64,000 nucleotides of DNA from Nocardioides daedukensis (lineage in GTDB: Bacteria; Actinomycetota; Actinomycetes; Propionibacteriales; Nocardioidaceae): the NCBI RefSeq assembly GCF_013408415.1, contig NZ_JACCAA010000001.1:1860001-1924000 (forward strand), read 5' to 3'. Shown here piece by piece: positions 27,944 through 36,833 of the stretch. The translations under genes and the position numbers were made by a program. How positions within the stretch are numbered: position 1 is the stretch's first letter; each line of letters starts with the position of its first letter. A model generated the notes under the pieces. The model had not been told where the DNA came from. It saw nothing but the letters and a program-made list of their open reading frames with translations, and did not search any database.

Positions 27944-29593
27944 TCAGAACCCTCCCACTCCGGGCACCCGGAGTCGTTCGACGACCAGCATCACCAGTGC
28001 CGTGGTGAGGGCGAGGATCACCGAGGCGGCCAGCGCCATCCCGTAGTTGTCGGCACCCTGCTCACCGAGCAACCGGAAGATGATCACCGGGAGCGTCGGG
28101 TGGTCCACCCGGGAGAGGAAGGAGGTCGCACCGAACTCGCCCAGCGAGATCGCGAAGGCGAAGCCGCCGGCGGCCAGCAGTGGCTTCCAGACCACGGCCA
28201 GGTCGATGGTGAGCAGCGCGCGCAACGGCGAGGCACCCAGCGAGTTCGCGGCCTGTCGTTGCCGGTCGTCGATGCCGGCCAGCACCGGCACCAGGGTCCG
28301 GACCACCAGTGGCAGCGCCACCAGTGCCTGCGCGATCGGCACCAGCAGGGCCGAGTCGCGGAAGTTCACCGGTGGCTCGTCGAGGGTGATCAGGAAGCCG
28401 AAGCCCAGGGTCACCGCGGACACACCCAGCGGCAGCATGAAGAAACCGTCGAGCACACCGCGCATTCGGCGCTCGGCCGTCGAGTGCGAGCGACGGGTGA
28501 CGATCACCGAGACCAGCAGGCCCAGCAGCAACGCCATCCAGGTCGCGTCGACCGCGGTGCGCAGCGAGTTGAGCAGCGCGTCGAGGACAGATGCTTCGAC
28601 CAGGCTGCCCTCCCCCACCGTGCCCAGCGAGCGATAGTTCCCCAGTCCCCATCCCCCCTGCACCCGGAACGAGCCGGCCACCAGGTCGAGGACCGGTGCG
28701 GTCACCAGGAGCATTCCCAGCCCCATGATCCCCAGCGCCGGGAGGTCGCGACGACGGATCGCCACGGGTGCGACCGCTCGACGCTCCACCGACGTGCCAC
28801 TGCCCGAACGCGCGCGGTGTGCGGCGTACAACAGGAGGGTGACGACCACGAGCTGAAGCAGGCACAGCGCCGCGGCCGCCGGCAGGTCGAAGAGGGTCGT
28901 GGTGAGCAGGTAGACCTCGGTCTCGATCGTCGCGTAGCGCAACCCGCCGAGGATCAGCACGACGCCGAACGCCGTCGCGCAGAAGAGGAAGACCACGCTG
29001 GCCGCCGAGATGATCGAGCCGCGCAGTGCGGGCAGGGTCGCGGTCCGGAAGACCTGCCACGGCGTCGCGCCGAGGGCGGCGGCCGCCTCACCGGATCGCG
29101 GGTCGAGTCCCTCCCAGGCGGTACCGACGGTGCGCACCACCACGGCCAGGTTGAAGAAGACCATCGCGGCGATGATCGCTACCGGGGTGCCCTCCAGGTC
29201 GAGGGCCGCGAGCGGGCCACCCAGCAGGTGCTTGAAGGCGATGCCGACCACGACGGTGGGCAGCACGAACGGCACCAGGAAGAGCGCACGCAACACGGTG
29301 CGACCCGGGAAGCGGAGCCGGTGCAGGACGTATGCCGTGGGGATGCCGAGGGCGAGCGTGGCCAGGGTGGCGACGCTCGCCGACCAGACGGTGAACCACA
29401 GGACGCGTCCGACCCGGGGCCGGCCCAGCACCTCGAGCACCGCAAAGGGCGAGAAGTCGCCGTCGGGCCACAGGCCCAGGGCGAGCATCCCGCTGACGGG
29501 GAGCACGAAGAAGACGCCCATCACCAGGACCGGCACGAGTGCCAGCCCGGCAAGGGCGCTCAGTCTTCTCAACGGCTGGTGATGTCCGTCCAC
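27944..29593 (-). CDS. thiP: thiamine ABC transporter permease
   Basis: A 549-residue membrane protein with about twelve helices and two BPD/EAA-type loops (EAAAALGATPWQVFRTATLP and AANSLGASPLRALLTIDL), so it is a fused permease of the FbpB/ThiP type. The start is taken as GTG at 29593, giving a 25-bp overlap with thiB. Starts further upstream lie within thiB and add basic, non-hydrophobic sequence. It passes thiamine from ThiB to the cytoplasm. Confidence 0.87.
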   Translation of the reverse strand: MDGHHQPLRRLSALAGLALVPVLVMGVFFVLPVSGMLALGLWPDGDFSPFAVLEVLGRPRVGRVLWFTVWSASVATLATLALGIPTAYVLHRLRFPGRTVLRALFLVPFVLPTVVVGIAFKHLLGGPLAALDLEGTPVAIIAAMVFFNLAVVVRTVGTAWEGLDPRSGEAAAALGATPWQVFRTATLPALRGSIISAASVVFLFCATAFGVVLILGGLRYATIETEVYLLTTTLFDLPAAAALCLLQLVVVTLLLYAAHRARSGSGTSVERRAVAPVAIRRRDLPALGIMGLGMLLVTAPVLDLVAGSFRVQGGWGLGNYRSLGTVGEGSLVEASVLDALLNSLRTAVDATWMALLLGLLVSVIVTRRSHSTAERRMRGVLDGFFMLPLGVSAVTLGFGFLITLDEPPVNFRDSALLVPIAQALVALPLVVRTLVPVLAGIDDRQRQAANSLGASPLRALLTIDLAVVWKPLLAAGGFAFAISLGEFGATSFLSRVDHPTLPVIIFRLLGEQGADNYGMALAASVILALTTALVMLVVERLRVPGVGGF

Positions 29594-30630
29594 TCGGAGA
29601 GCCAGGCGGACCTGTTCTCGGCGATCTCTGCGGGCGGCACCGTGTAGGGATCGCTCGGCTGCTCGGCGAACTTCTCCCACGCCTCGGGCAGGGCGACGCT
29701 GTCGTCGACCGGGAAGACGTACATGCTGTCCGGCAGGGCCTTCTGCACGTCCTCGCTGAGCAGGAAGTCGATCAACGCGCGCGCACCCTCGGGGTTGTCC
29801 GCGTTGGCCAGGACGCCGGCATATTCGACCTGCTCGAAGCAGGTGTCGAGCAGGGCTGCGGTCGTCGTCGTGCCGTCATCGGTGACGGTGAAGGCCGGCG
29901 AGGTGTCGTAGGAGACCACGATCGGGCGCTTGCCCTTGTCGCTGGCTCCGGTGAAGTCACCCTCGTAGGCGTCGCTCCAGCCCTGGGTCAGCTTGGCCCC
30001 GTTGGCCATCAGCTTCTTCCAGTACGCCGGCCACTGGTCGCCGTACTCCGCGATCGTGGCGAGCAGGAACGCCATCCCCGGTGTGCTGGTCGACGCGCCG
30101 GGGATGACGAAGAGGTCCTTGTACGCCGGCTCGGTGAGGTCGGCGAGCCGCTTGGGCGCCTTCAGGTCCTTCTCGGCGAACCAGTCGAGGTCGACGTTCA
30201 CGCAGACCGATCCGTGGTCGACCGGGACCATCATCTCGGCGCCCTCGCCCTGGATCCGCAGGCTCTCCGCGCCAGCCGGCAGCTCGGGCTCGTAGGCCTC
30301 GAAGACCTTCTCCTCGATCGCCCGGGAGGCGAAGGTGTTGTCCACACCGAAGGCGACGTCGCCGGTGGGGTTGTTCCGGTTCAGCGCGAGCTCGTTGGTG
30401 AGCGTCCCGCCGTCGCCGGCCGCCTTCACCTTGAGCTGGTGGCCGGAGTCCTCCTCGAACTGCTCGATGAGCTCCTTGGGCAGGTTGAAGGACGAGTGGG
30501 TGACCAGGGTGACGGTGCTGCCGCCCTCGTCGTCGTCTCCGCCCCCGACGAGCGAACAGGACGACAGCGTCGCAGTCGCCAGGAGGGTGGCTGTGGCCGT
30601 GGACAGTGCAGTGCGCAGCGCGCGGTTCAT
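29569..30630 (-). CDS. thiB: thiamine ABC transporter substrate-binding lipoprotein
   Basis: Extracellular thiamine-binding protein of 353 residues. Signal peptide with lipobox LSSC (ATLSSCSLVGG), an acidic linker, then the ThiB/TbpA pattern: THSSFN at the mature start, DVAFGVDNTFASRA, MMVPVDHGSVCVNVD and a STSTPGMAFL loop. A TPP riboswitch ends about eight bases upstream of the ATG, and GGAG precedes the start, so ribosome access is probably gated by TPP. First gene of thiBPQ. Confidence 0.92.
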   Translation of the reverse strand: MNRALRTALSTATATLLATATLSSCSLVGGGDDDEGGSTVTLVTHSSFNLPKELIEQFEEDSGHQLKVKAAGDGGTLTNELALNRNNPTGDVAFGVDNTFASRAIEEKVFEAYEPELPAGAESLRIQGEGAEMMVPVDHGSVCVNVDLDWFAEKDLKAPKRLADLTEPAYKDLFVIPGASTSTPGMAFLLATIAEYGDQWPAYWKKLMANGAKLTQGWSDAYEGDFTGASDKGKRPIVVSYDTSPAFTVTDDGTTTTAALLDTCFEQVEYAGVLANADNPEGARALIDFLLSEDVQKALPDSMYVFPVDDSVALPEAWEKFAEQPSDPYTVPPAEIAENRSAWLSEWTDITSR

Positions 30631-30637
30631 CGTTTCT

Positions 30638-30731
30638 CCGACTCCCTTCGCCGGTGCTAACCGGATCAGGTCCTGAGGGTCTGCGGCGGTTCCGCACTCT
30701 CAGCCCTCCGTCGGAGGGCTCCCCTGTCTGT
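30638..30731 (-). ncRNA. TPP riboswitch (THI element)
   Basis: On the minus strand the sequence runs GACAGGGGAGCCC, then GGGCTGAGAGT, AGACCCTCAGGACCTGATC, CGGTTAGCACCGGCGAAGGGAGTC. These are the conserved TPP-aptamer parts: the CUGAGA loop, the ACCUGAUC/GGUUAGCACC arm and the GCGAAGGGA closing strand. Since the 3' strand ends next to the thiB ribosome site, TPP binding most likely blocks translation initiation. Confidence 0.96.
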
Positions 30732-30885
30732 GCTTGGCAATCTACCCGGTCGGCGACTCCGCGTTTGCGACACCCCGCGACGTGGGGCAGTGTGTGATGA
30801 ACCGGCACCGCGGCCGGGCCACCTGGGGAGGGGCCAGACAGATGAACAGAAAAATGAACGGTCAGCTGAACGGGTACTGCGCACA

Positions 30886-31506
30886 ATGACTCGCACCGCT
30901 CGGGCCTACGCCGTGGCAGCCGTGATCGCCCTCGCCCTGCTGATCGGACTGGCCGTGGCCGTCAACCCGTTCGGGGACGACTCCGCGTCGCCGCCCGGCT
31001 CCGTCGCACCCACCGCGTCCGCGACCCCGAGCCTGGCCCCCACCCCGAGTGTGCGGCCGCGCACCGCCACCGGGCCCGGCAGACCCGATCGCATCCTGAT
31101 CCCGGCCCTCGAGGTCGACTCGCCCGTGGTCCCGATCCGGTCCAAGAACCGGGTGCTCGACCCGCCGGCCGATGCCAACGTGATCGGGTGGTGGAGCGAG
31201 GGCGCCAGGCCCGGCGCGAAGCGCGGCTCCGCGCTGGTCACCGGGCACACCATCCACACCGGCGCCGGCGCCCTCAAGGACCTGGAGAACCTCAAGGACG
31301 GTGACGCGGTCAGCGTGCACACCGACAAGGGCAACATCGACTACGTCGTCGAGGACGTCCGAGTGCTCACCAAGGAGGAGCTCGCCGCCCAGGCGGAGAC
31401 CCTCTTCGACCAGACCAGCGAGGCGCGCCTGGTGGTGATCACCTGCGAGGACTGGGACGGCTCGTCCTGGCAGAGCAACGTCGTGGTCACCGCACTGCCC
31501 AGCTGA
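30886..31506 (+). CDS. class F-type sortase
   Basis: Membrane-anchored transpeptidase of 206 residues. N-terminal helix about 7-27, a proline/threonine-rich linker to 65, then the sortase barrel with catalytic His121 (VTGHTIH) and Cys187 (VVITCEDW). The usual arginine a few residues after the cysteine is not evident: the C-terminal strand reads SSWQSNVVV, with Q/S where many sortases have R. Substrate sorting signals are not in the window, as is common for class F. ATG at 30886; divergent from the thiamine operon. Confidence 0.86.
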   Translation: MTRTARAYAVAAVIALALLIGLAVAVNPFGDDSASPPGSVAPTASATPSLAPTPSVRPRTATGPGRPDRILIPALEVDSPVVPIRSKNRVLDPPADANVIGWWSEGARPGAKRGSALVTGHTIHTGAGALKDLENLKDGDAVSVHTDKGNIDYVVEDVRVLTKEELAAQAETLFDQTSEARLVVITCEDWDGSSWQSNVVVTALPS

Positions 31507-31509
31507 GCC

Positions 31510-32685
31510 TCACCGCCCGGCGAGCACCGGGCAGTGCGTCCCACCGATCGCATAGATGGTCGGCATGCACCGGTTGCAGTGGATGCACGCGCCGGCTCCG
31601 CCGACCTCCCCGGCCAGCCTGTTGACCAGTCCCGGCTCGAAGAGGAGCGCGCGTCCCATCGCGACGTAGTCGAAGCCGAGCTCCATCGCCTTCTCGATCG
31701 TGGCGCGCTCGTTGATCCCACCGAGCAGCATCAGCGGCATCTGGACCGCCTCGCGGAACTGGAGCGCCTTCTCGAGGAAGTAGGCCTCCTCGAAGGGATA
31801 TTCCTTGAGGAAGCCCTTGCCGACGGTCCGCATCCCCCATCGCACCGGGAGCGGCATCGACGCGGCGAACTCCTTGAGCGGGACGCCGCCACGGAAGAGG
31901 TACATCGGGTTCATCAGGGAGCTGCCGCCGGTGAGCTGCAGCGCGTCGAGGGTCCCGTCGGACTCCAGCATCTGCGCGAGCTCGATGCCCTCGGGGGTGG
32001 TCAGGCCGCCCTTGAACCCGTCGCTGAGGCTGCTCTTGGCGATCACCGCGACCTCGTCGCCGACCTCGTCACGGACCGCCTGGGCGACTTGGCGTGCCAG
32101 GCGGGCACGGTTCTCCAGCGAACCGCCCCAACGGTCCTTGCGCCGGTTGAGGGCGGGGGCGAGGAAGGAGGAGATCAGATAGCTGTGGCTCATGTGCACC
32201 TCGAGCACGTCGAACCCGGCGTCGACCAGGATGCGCGCGGAGGCGGCGTACTGCTTGGTGATCCTGGCCAGGTCGGCCTCGCTGGCGGTGCGGATCATCT
32301 GCATCGACAGCGGGCTGGGCATCCGGCTGGCGGCAAGGGCGTGTACGCCGTTGGAGCGGCCGTTGGCGACCGGCCCGGCGTGGCCGAGTTGGGCGGAGAT
32401 CGCCCCGCCTTCGGCGTGCACCGCGTCGGCCAGGCGGGCCAGGCCGGGCGCGGTGCGTGGACCGATCACCAGCTGCTCGGCGTGGGTGCGGCCCTCCGGA
32501 GCGACGGCGCAGTAGGCGACCGTGGTCAGTCCGACTCCGCCGGCGGCCATGGTGCGGTGGAAGTCGATGAGCGCATCGGAGACGACCCCGTCGGGGGTGC
32601 GCCCCTCGAAGGTCGCGGCCTTCACGACCCGGTTGCGGAGGCGGACCGGGCCGAGGGTGGCGGGGGCGAACGGGTCGGGGATCAT
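31510..32685 (-). CDS. NADH:flavin oxidoreductase / old yellow enzyme family
   Basis: FMN-dependent ene-reductase type TIM barrel of 391 residues. It has PVRLRNRVVKAAT at the start, a AQLGHAGPVANGRS segment that binds substrate and FMN, the H-x-x-HSYLISSFLAPALNRRKD motif, and a C-terminal YVAMGRALLFEP followed by four cysteines (CIHCNRCMPT). The cysteines hint at a 2,4-dienoyl-CoA-reductase-like Fe-S remnant, though only part of that domain exists. A KstR-type box lies 11 bp upstream of the ATG, suggesting a role in steroid or sterol breakdown. Confidence 0.88.
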   Translation of the reverse strand: MIPDPFAPATLGPVRLRNRVVKAATFEGRTPDGVVSDALIDFHRTMAAGGVGLTTVAYCAVAPEGRTHAEQLVIGPRTAPGLARLADAVHAEGGAISAQLGHAGPVANGRSNGVHALAASRMPSPLSMQMIRTASEADLARITKQYAASARILVDAGFDVLEVHMSHSYLISSFLAPALNRRKDRWGGSLENRARLARQVAQAVRDEVGDEVAVIAKSSLSDGFKGGLTTPEGIELAQMLESDGTLDALQLTGGSSLMNPMYLFRGGVPLKEFAASMPLPVRWGMRTVGKGFLKEYPFEEAYFLEKALQFREAVQMPLMLLGGINERATIEKAMELGFDYVAMGRALLFEPGLVNRLAGEVGGAGACIHCNRCMPTIYAIGGTHCPVLAGR

Positions 32686-32696
32686 GGGGACTATGC

Positions 32697-32710
32697 TAGA
32701 ACAGGTTTCA
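32697..32710. promoter_or_regulatory. KstR-type operator upstream of the old yellow enzyme gene
   Basis: TAGAACAGGTTTCA fits TNNAACNNGTTNNA, the published KstR (cholesterol regulon repressor) consensus, at every fixed position. It is 11 bp upstream of the OYE start and 58 bp upstream of the divergent 96-residue gene. Confidence 0.6.
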
Positions 32711-32768
32711 GTTCTGGTCTTCTACTACTGTCGTTCCCGACAGCAACGCAGATGATCGGGAGACAGAG

Positions 32769-33059
32769 ATGACCGAAGAGCACGAAGACGTCGAGGCCAG
32801 CTTGAGCGTGGCCGCACGGTCGCTGGGAGAGGACGCACTGCACGTCGCCCCCCTCAGCGTCGAGAAGCCCGGACTGCACCTGCAGCTGGTCGACTTCAGC
32901 AACCCGCAGTCCGCCGAGGACGACGAGGACTGGGACCTGGACCCGAGCTCCGACCTGGGCCTCAAGATCACCCTGGCCGGGCTCGACCCCGAGGTTGCCG
33001 TGCAGCTGCTCACCGTGGCCGCGGAGTTCCTCAGCCAGGCCGAGTTCGAAGAAGGCTGA
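32769..33059 (+). CDS. small acidic protein of unknown function
   Basis: A 96-residue, strongly acidic protein (EDDEDWDLD in the middle) with an AARSLGEDALHVAPL helix and a C-terminal helix DPEVAVQLLTVAAEFLSQAE. No known motif. GGGAGA six bases before the ATG is a fair ribosome site and the codon use is normal, so the gene looks real. It diverges from the OYE gene and may share the KstR-type box. Confidence 0.65.
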   Translation: MTEEHEDVEASLSVAARSLGEDALHVAPLSVEKPGLHLQLVDFSNPQSAEDDEDWDLDPSSDLGLKITLAGLDPEVAVQLLTVAAEFLSQAEFEEG

Positions 33060-33102
33060 GCTCGAAGGCTGAGCGACGCACCACTGCGTCCTCTCCGGCC
33101 TC

Positions 33103-33160
33103 TCCCTCCAGGAGCTCCCTGCCCTTGCCGCAAGGCCGTGGTGGGAGCACACTGGAGGGA
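33103..33160. promoter_or_regulatory. spaced inverted repeat upstream of hypothetical gene
   Basis: TCCCTCCAG (33103-33111) and CTGGAGGGA (33152-33160) are perfect 9-bp inverted repeats 40 bp apart in the 121-bp gap before the 33181 gene, with a small CTTGCCGCAAG hairpin between. They may form a leader hairpin. Confidence 0.35.
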
Positions 33161-33180
33161 AGGCACAGGAGATGACTGCC

Positions 33181-33843
33181 ATGCACGACCCCCTCGAGAT
33201 CAGCATCACCGCAACCCACGACGTCCTCGACACCCGGCTGTCCACGGCCGAGTTCAGCCGGCCCGACGCCCGCAACCCTCGCGCCCGCTTTCCCACGACG
33301 GACACGTTCCTGGCCAGCGCCAGCCGTCACGTCGCTGCCGCCAACGAGGTCCTGGTCGACGCGTGTCGCCGGCACCTCTCGGACGGCGAGGCCAAGGCGC
33401 GCCAGCTCACCGCGCGCAGCCGGCACCTGGAACAGGCGATGGCCCAGGCGAAGGCCAAGCTCTATGGCGGATCCCAGGCGGTACGCCGTCCGTGGTCGGA
33501 GATCTGGGTCGACCTGCACCGTGAGTTCGACGCGTTCATGGAGCTCGAGGAGAAGCTCGCCGGCGAGCTGGTGAACGCAACGGCCCCCGAGTTCCACGAC
33601 CGGCTGGCCGAGCGCATCCACCGCGCCGAGCTCAAGGCACCGACCCGTCCACATCCCTATGTCCCGCACCGGGGGCTCACCGGACGCGTGGCGCGCCGCC
33701 TGGCGTTGCGGGTCGACCTGTTCTGGGACACGACCGAGGCACGGATGATCCCGGCGCCGGTGCGTCCGCACGACCGTTCCAAGGACGGCCCGCTGCGGCA
33801 GTACCTGCTCGCCGACCCGCACCTCGACGGGCCCACGAAATAA
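33181..33843 (+). CDS. conserved hypothetical protein, helical
   Basis: A 220-residue, mostly helical basic protein. The middle (SRHLEQAMAQAKAKLYGG, EFDAFMELEEKLAGELV) has heptad character; the last 70 residues are basic and proline-containing (RPHPYVPHRG). No transmembrane helix or enzyme motif is seen. The start at 33181 is preferred because AGGAG at 33167-33171 has a nine-base spacing to it and none to the ATG at 33172. Convergent with the metallo-beta-lactamase gene. Confidence 0.65.
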   Translation: MHDPLEISITATHDVLDTRLSTAEFSRPDARNPRARFPTTDTFLASASRHVAAANEVLVDACRRHLSDGEAKARQLTARSRHLEQAMAQAKAKLYGGSQAVRRPWSEIWVDLHREFDAFMELEEKLAGELVNATAPEFHDRLAERIHRAELKAPTRPHPYVPHRGLTGRVARRLALRVDLFWDTTEARMIPAPVRPHDRSKDGPLRQYLLADPHLDGPTK

Positions 33844-33854
33844 CGTCGTACGGA

Positions 33855-34865
33855 TCAGGCGGTGGCGTAGATCCAGGCGCCGTCGACCAGGGTGCGAGTC
33901 ATCTCGCCCCGGGCCACCAGCAGCTCCACGTGGGCGCGGGTCTCGAGGGTGGCCAAGGCCGAGTTGAAGAGATCGAGCTCGGCGAACGCGCGGCCCCGCT
34001 TGGTCCACGGCAGCTGGTTGGCCACGTCGTGGGAGGTGCCGGGGTTCTTCGCGATCACCGCCCGGCACAGGTCCAGGCGCTGGTCGTGGAACGCGATCAG
34101 TTCGTCGACGCGGGCGTGGCTCGACTCGGTCACCGCACCGTGCGCGGGCAGCAGTCGCAGGTCCGGCATCGCCCGGACCTTGGCCAGTGAGTCGAGGAAG
34201 TCGATCAGCGGCTGGTCGGCCAGCACCGGCTCGAACCCGATCGACGGGGTGATCGTCGGCAGCACGTGGTCACCGGCGAACAGCAGCTGGTCGGCGAGGT
34301 CGGCGAAGACGAAGTGGCCCTGGGTGTGGCCCGGTGTCGAGACCGCATCGATCGTCCGCTCCCCCACGGCGACCTGGTGGTCACCCTCGAGCCAGGTGTC
34401 CGGGTAGTCCCACAGGGACAGGTCCGGCGTCGCGTCCTTGGTGTAGTCACCCCACTCACGTGCCAGCTGCGCGGCACCGGCCAGCCGCAGCATCGGGATG
34501 TGCGGGTCCTCCGCGGTGTGCGGATCGTGGATCAGGTCGAGGGTCGGCTTGTCGCCGATGCCGAGGGACACGTGCGAGCCGAACTCCCGGCTGATCACCG
34601 CCGCCTGCGTGTAGTGGTCCCGGTGCACGTGCGTGACCAGGAAGCTTGTGATGTCCGAGACCTTCTTCTCGATCGACGCGAGCGACGTCTCCAGCAGGGT
34701 CCGGGCCTCCTCGATCGCCCAGCCACCGTCGATCAGGGTCAGGCCCTCGTCGGTCTCGATCGCATAGACGTTGACTGCGCGGAGCCCGTCCATCGGCAGT
34801 GGAAGCGGAATGCGGTGCACGCCGGGGGCGACCTCGAAGGTGCCGGGCTCGGTCCAGTCGTTCAT
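33855..34865 (-). CDS. metallo-beta-lactamase fold hydrolase
   Basis: A 336-residue MBL-fold protein with the dinuclear zinc motif THVHRDHYT near residue 78-86, then STPGHTQGH and FAGDH, completing the ligand set. Probably hydrolyses a thioester or lactone. It is the last gene of the DHDPR-SDR-MBL operon, 12 bp after the SDR gene. With the KstR-type box at the head of the operon, a CoA-thioester from steroid breakdown is a reasonable but unproven substrate. Confidence 0.85.
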   Translation of the reverse strand: MNDWTEPGTFEVAPGVHRIPLPLPMDGLRAVNVYAIETDEGLTLIDGGWAIEEARTLLETSLASIEKKVSDITSFLVTHVHRDHYTQAAVISREFGSHVSLGIGDKPTLDLIHDPHTAEDPHIPMLRLAGAAQLAREWGDYTKDATPDLSLWDYPDTWLEGDHQVAVGERTIDAVSTPGHTQGHFVFADLADQLLFAGDHVLPTITPSIGFEPVLADQPLIDFLDSLAKVRAMPDLRLLPAHGAVTESSHARVDELIAFHDQRLDLCRAVIAKNPGTSHDVANQLPWTKRGRAFAELDLFNSALATLETRAHVELLVARGEMTRTLVDGAWIYATA

Positions 34866-34877
34866 TCCTTGATCAGA

Positions 34878-35678
34878 TCACACCAGATCTGGGAGGTTGA
34901 GGTCGAGGTTCGGCGCCTGGATCCCGCCGTCGATCTCGAGGAGCTTCCCGGTGACGTACTTCCCGGCCGGTGACGCGAGGTAGAGCACGCCGGCGGCGAT
35001 GTCCTCGGCCTCTCCGACCCGGCCCAGGGGTGTCTTGGTCTCGAGCTGGTCCATCATCTCCGGGACCCCGGCGACGAACTCGAGCGCGCTGGTCATCACC
35101 GAGCCGACATAGATGCCGTTGACCCGGATCCTGGGCGCCAGGTCGGTCGCGGCGAGCCTCGACCAGTGCGCCAGCGCCGCCTTCGCGGTGCCGTAGGCGA
35201 GGTAGCCGCGACCGGCGCTGCGGCCGATCATCGAGCTGATCGAGGTGATCGACTTCTGGCCCTCCTCGCCCTTGAGCATCAGCGGTACGGCGGCCAGCGA
35301 GAGCGCGTGCGCGGTGCTGACGTTGAAGTGGAAGGACTCTTCGAGATAGGCCACGTCGGTGTCCAGGAACGCGTTCGGGATGGTGCCGCCCACGTTGTTG
35401 ACGATGATGTCGAGGCGCCCGAACTCGTCGTACGCCGCCTGGGCGAGCCCGGCTGCTGCGTCGGTGTCCGACAGGTCGGCCGGCACCACGAGGGCTCGCC
35501 GTCCGGCCTCTCGGACCTTGCTCGCCACTGCCTCGAGCTGGTTGACGTGGCGGGCCGAGATGAGCACGTCGGCGCCGGCCTCGGCCAGCGCGATCGCGGT
35601 GGCGGCGCCGATGCCACGTCCGGCGCCGGTGACGACGGCGACGTGGTCGGTGAGGGAGAAGCGGTCCAGGATGCTCAT
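34878..35678 (-). CDS. short-chain dehydrogenase/reductase
   Basis: Classical 266-residue SDR: cofactor motif TGAGRGIG near residue 17-24, NNVGG strand end, catalytic serine in SISSM, YGTAK with the Tyr-Lys pair, and the usual VNGIYVG segment. An arginine-type ARHVN after the second strand suggests NADP preference. TGATG overlap with the upstream gene shows translational coupling. Substrate unknown; operon context suggests steroid catabolism. Confidence 0.9.
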   Translation of the reverse strand: MSILDRFSLTDHVAVVTGAGRGIGAATAIALAEAGADVLISARHVNQLEAVASKVREAGRRALVVPADLSDTDAAAGLAQAAYDEFGRLDIIVNNVGGTIPNAFLDTDVAYLEESFHFNVSTAHALSLAAVPLMLKGEEGQKSITSISSMIGRSAGRGYLAYGTAKAALAHWSRLAATDLAPRIRVNGIYVGSVMTSALEFVAGVPEMMDQLETKTPLGRVGEAEDIAAGVLYLASPAGKYVTGKLLEIDGGIQAPNLDLNLPDLV

Positions 35679-36823
35679 CAGTTCGTCTCCTTGCTCGAGA
35701 CCAGGCCGCGCCCGGTGACGTGGAACAGGTCGAGTGCGGTGACGATGCCGGACTCGGCCGCGACCACGGAGGAGACCGAGTTGACCAGGCGCTGTGCCGT
35801 GGTGATCATCCCGGAGTCGTTGTGGTCACCGTTCTCGCCGCAGTGGGTGAAGTCGACCTTCATGTTCGGCTCGCCGGTGATCTCGACGCGATAGCAACCG
35901 CCGCCGTCCGGAGGTGTGGGCCACTCGGGCACCTGGTCCTCGGCGGTGCGGGTGACGTGCTCGAGGACGACCCGGTCCACGCCGTCGACGCGGCCGATCA
36001 CCTGGAACTTCACGGCACCCATCGCGCCGGCCTCGATGTCGACGCTGACGGTCTTGGTGTCCACGGGCGCGGGGCGCCGGTCGACGGACTCCACGAGTGG
36101 CTCGTCGAGGGTGAGGCCGAGGCCGGCAGCGATCTGTCGGACCACCGATCCCCAACCCATGCTGAGGATCCCGGGCTTCCAGAGCATCGGCTCCTCGTCG
36201 TCGACGGCCTTGCCGAAGCCGAAGATGTCGCGCATCACCACGGGTTGGTAGTAGGTCGAGTAGTCGGCGATCTCGCTGACCTTCACCTGGTCGATCCGCT
36301 GGGAGAGCGAGGTCATCACCAGCGGGAGCACGTCGTTGGCGAAGCCGGGGTCGATCCCGTTGACGTGGATGCTGGCGTTGCCGCGGGTGCAGGCCTCCTC
36401 GACCTCGCGCAGGCCGTCCTCCCACAGGACGCCGTAGGGGTACTGCAGGAGCACGGGTCCGCTGGAGACCACGTTGACGCCGGCGTTGAGGAACGACTTG
36501 AGGTCCTCGATCGACTCGAAGATCCGGTCGTCGGTCATCGCTGTGTGGATGATCGCGTCCGGCTTGAGTGCGAGGAGCGCGTCACGGTCGTTGGTGGCGG
36601 TGACGCCGAGCTCGCGGCCGAGGCCGGCCAGCTCGCCGGCGTCCTTGCCGGCCTTGTCCGGGTTCGAGACCCAGAGGCCGACCAGCTCGAGGTCGGGGTG
36701 CCGGTCGACGCCGACGATCACGTGGCGACCGACGGTGCCGGTGGACCAGCCGACGACACGGAGCTTGCGGGGGTCTCCGGTGGCGTCGTTCTGGGACGAC
36801 GCAGCAGTGGCGTGAGTGCTCAT
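35678..36823 (-). CDS. dihydrodipicolinate reductase-like NAD(P)-dependent dehydrogenase
   Basis: A 381-residue protein with an N-terminal Rossmann domain (VVGWSTGTVGRHVI near residue 23-36) of DHDPR/DapB or amine-dehydrogenase type and a long C-terminal alpha-beta domain. It is not DapB itself: much longer and lacking the DapB E(L)HH-type signature. Similar proteins are annotated as DHDPR-family in actinobacterial steroid and terpenoid clusters. First gene of a three-gene operon with a KstR-type box 10 bp upstream of its ATG. Confidence 0.8.
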   Translation of the reverse strand: MSTHATAASSQNDATGDPRKLRVVGWSTGTVGRHVIVGVDRHPDLELVGLWVSNPDKAGKDAGELAGLGRELGVTATNDRDALLALKPDAIIHTAMTDDRIFESIEDLKSFLNAGVNVVSSGPVLLQYPYGVLWEDGLREVEEACTRGNASIHVNGIDPGFANDVLPLVMTSLSQRIDQVKVSEIADYSTYYQPVVMRDIFGFGKAVDDEEPMLWKPGILSMGWGSVVRQIAAGLGLTLDEPLVESVDRRPAPVDTKTVSVDIEAGAMGAVKFQVIGRVDGVDRVVLEHVTRTAEDQVPEWPTPPDGGGCYRVEITGEPNMKVDFTHCGENGDHNDSGMITTAQRLVNSVSSVVAAESGIVTALDLFHVTGRGLVSSKETN

Positions 36824-36833
36824 TGCAACAATC

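Noticed and set aside
35678-36823. Assignment of the DHDPR-like gene as dapB
   Set aside because: It is over 100 residues too long, lacks DapB signatures and sits with SDR and MBL genes under a KstR-type box.
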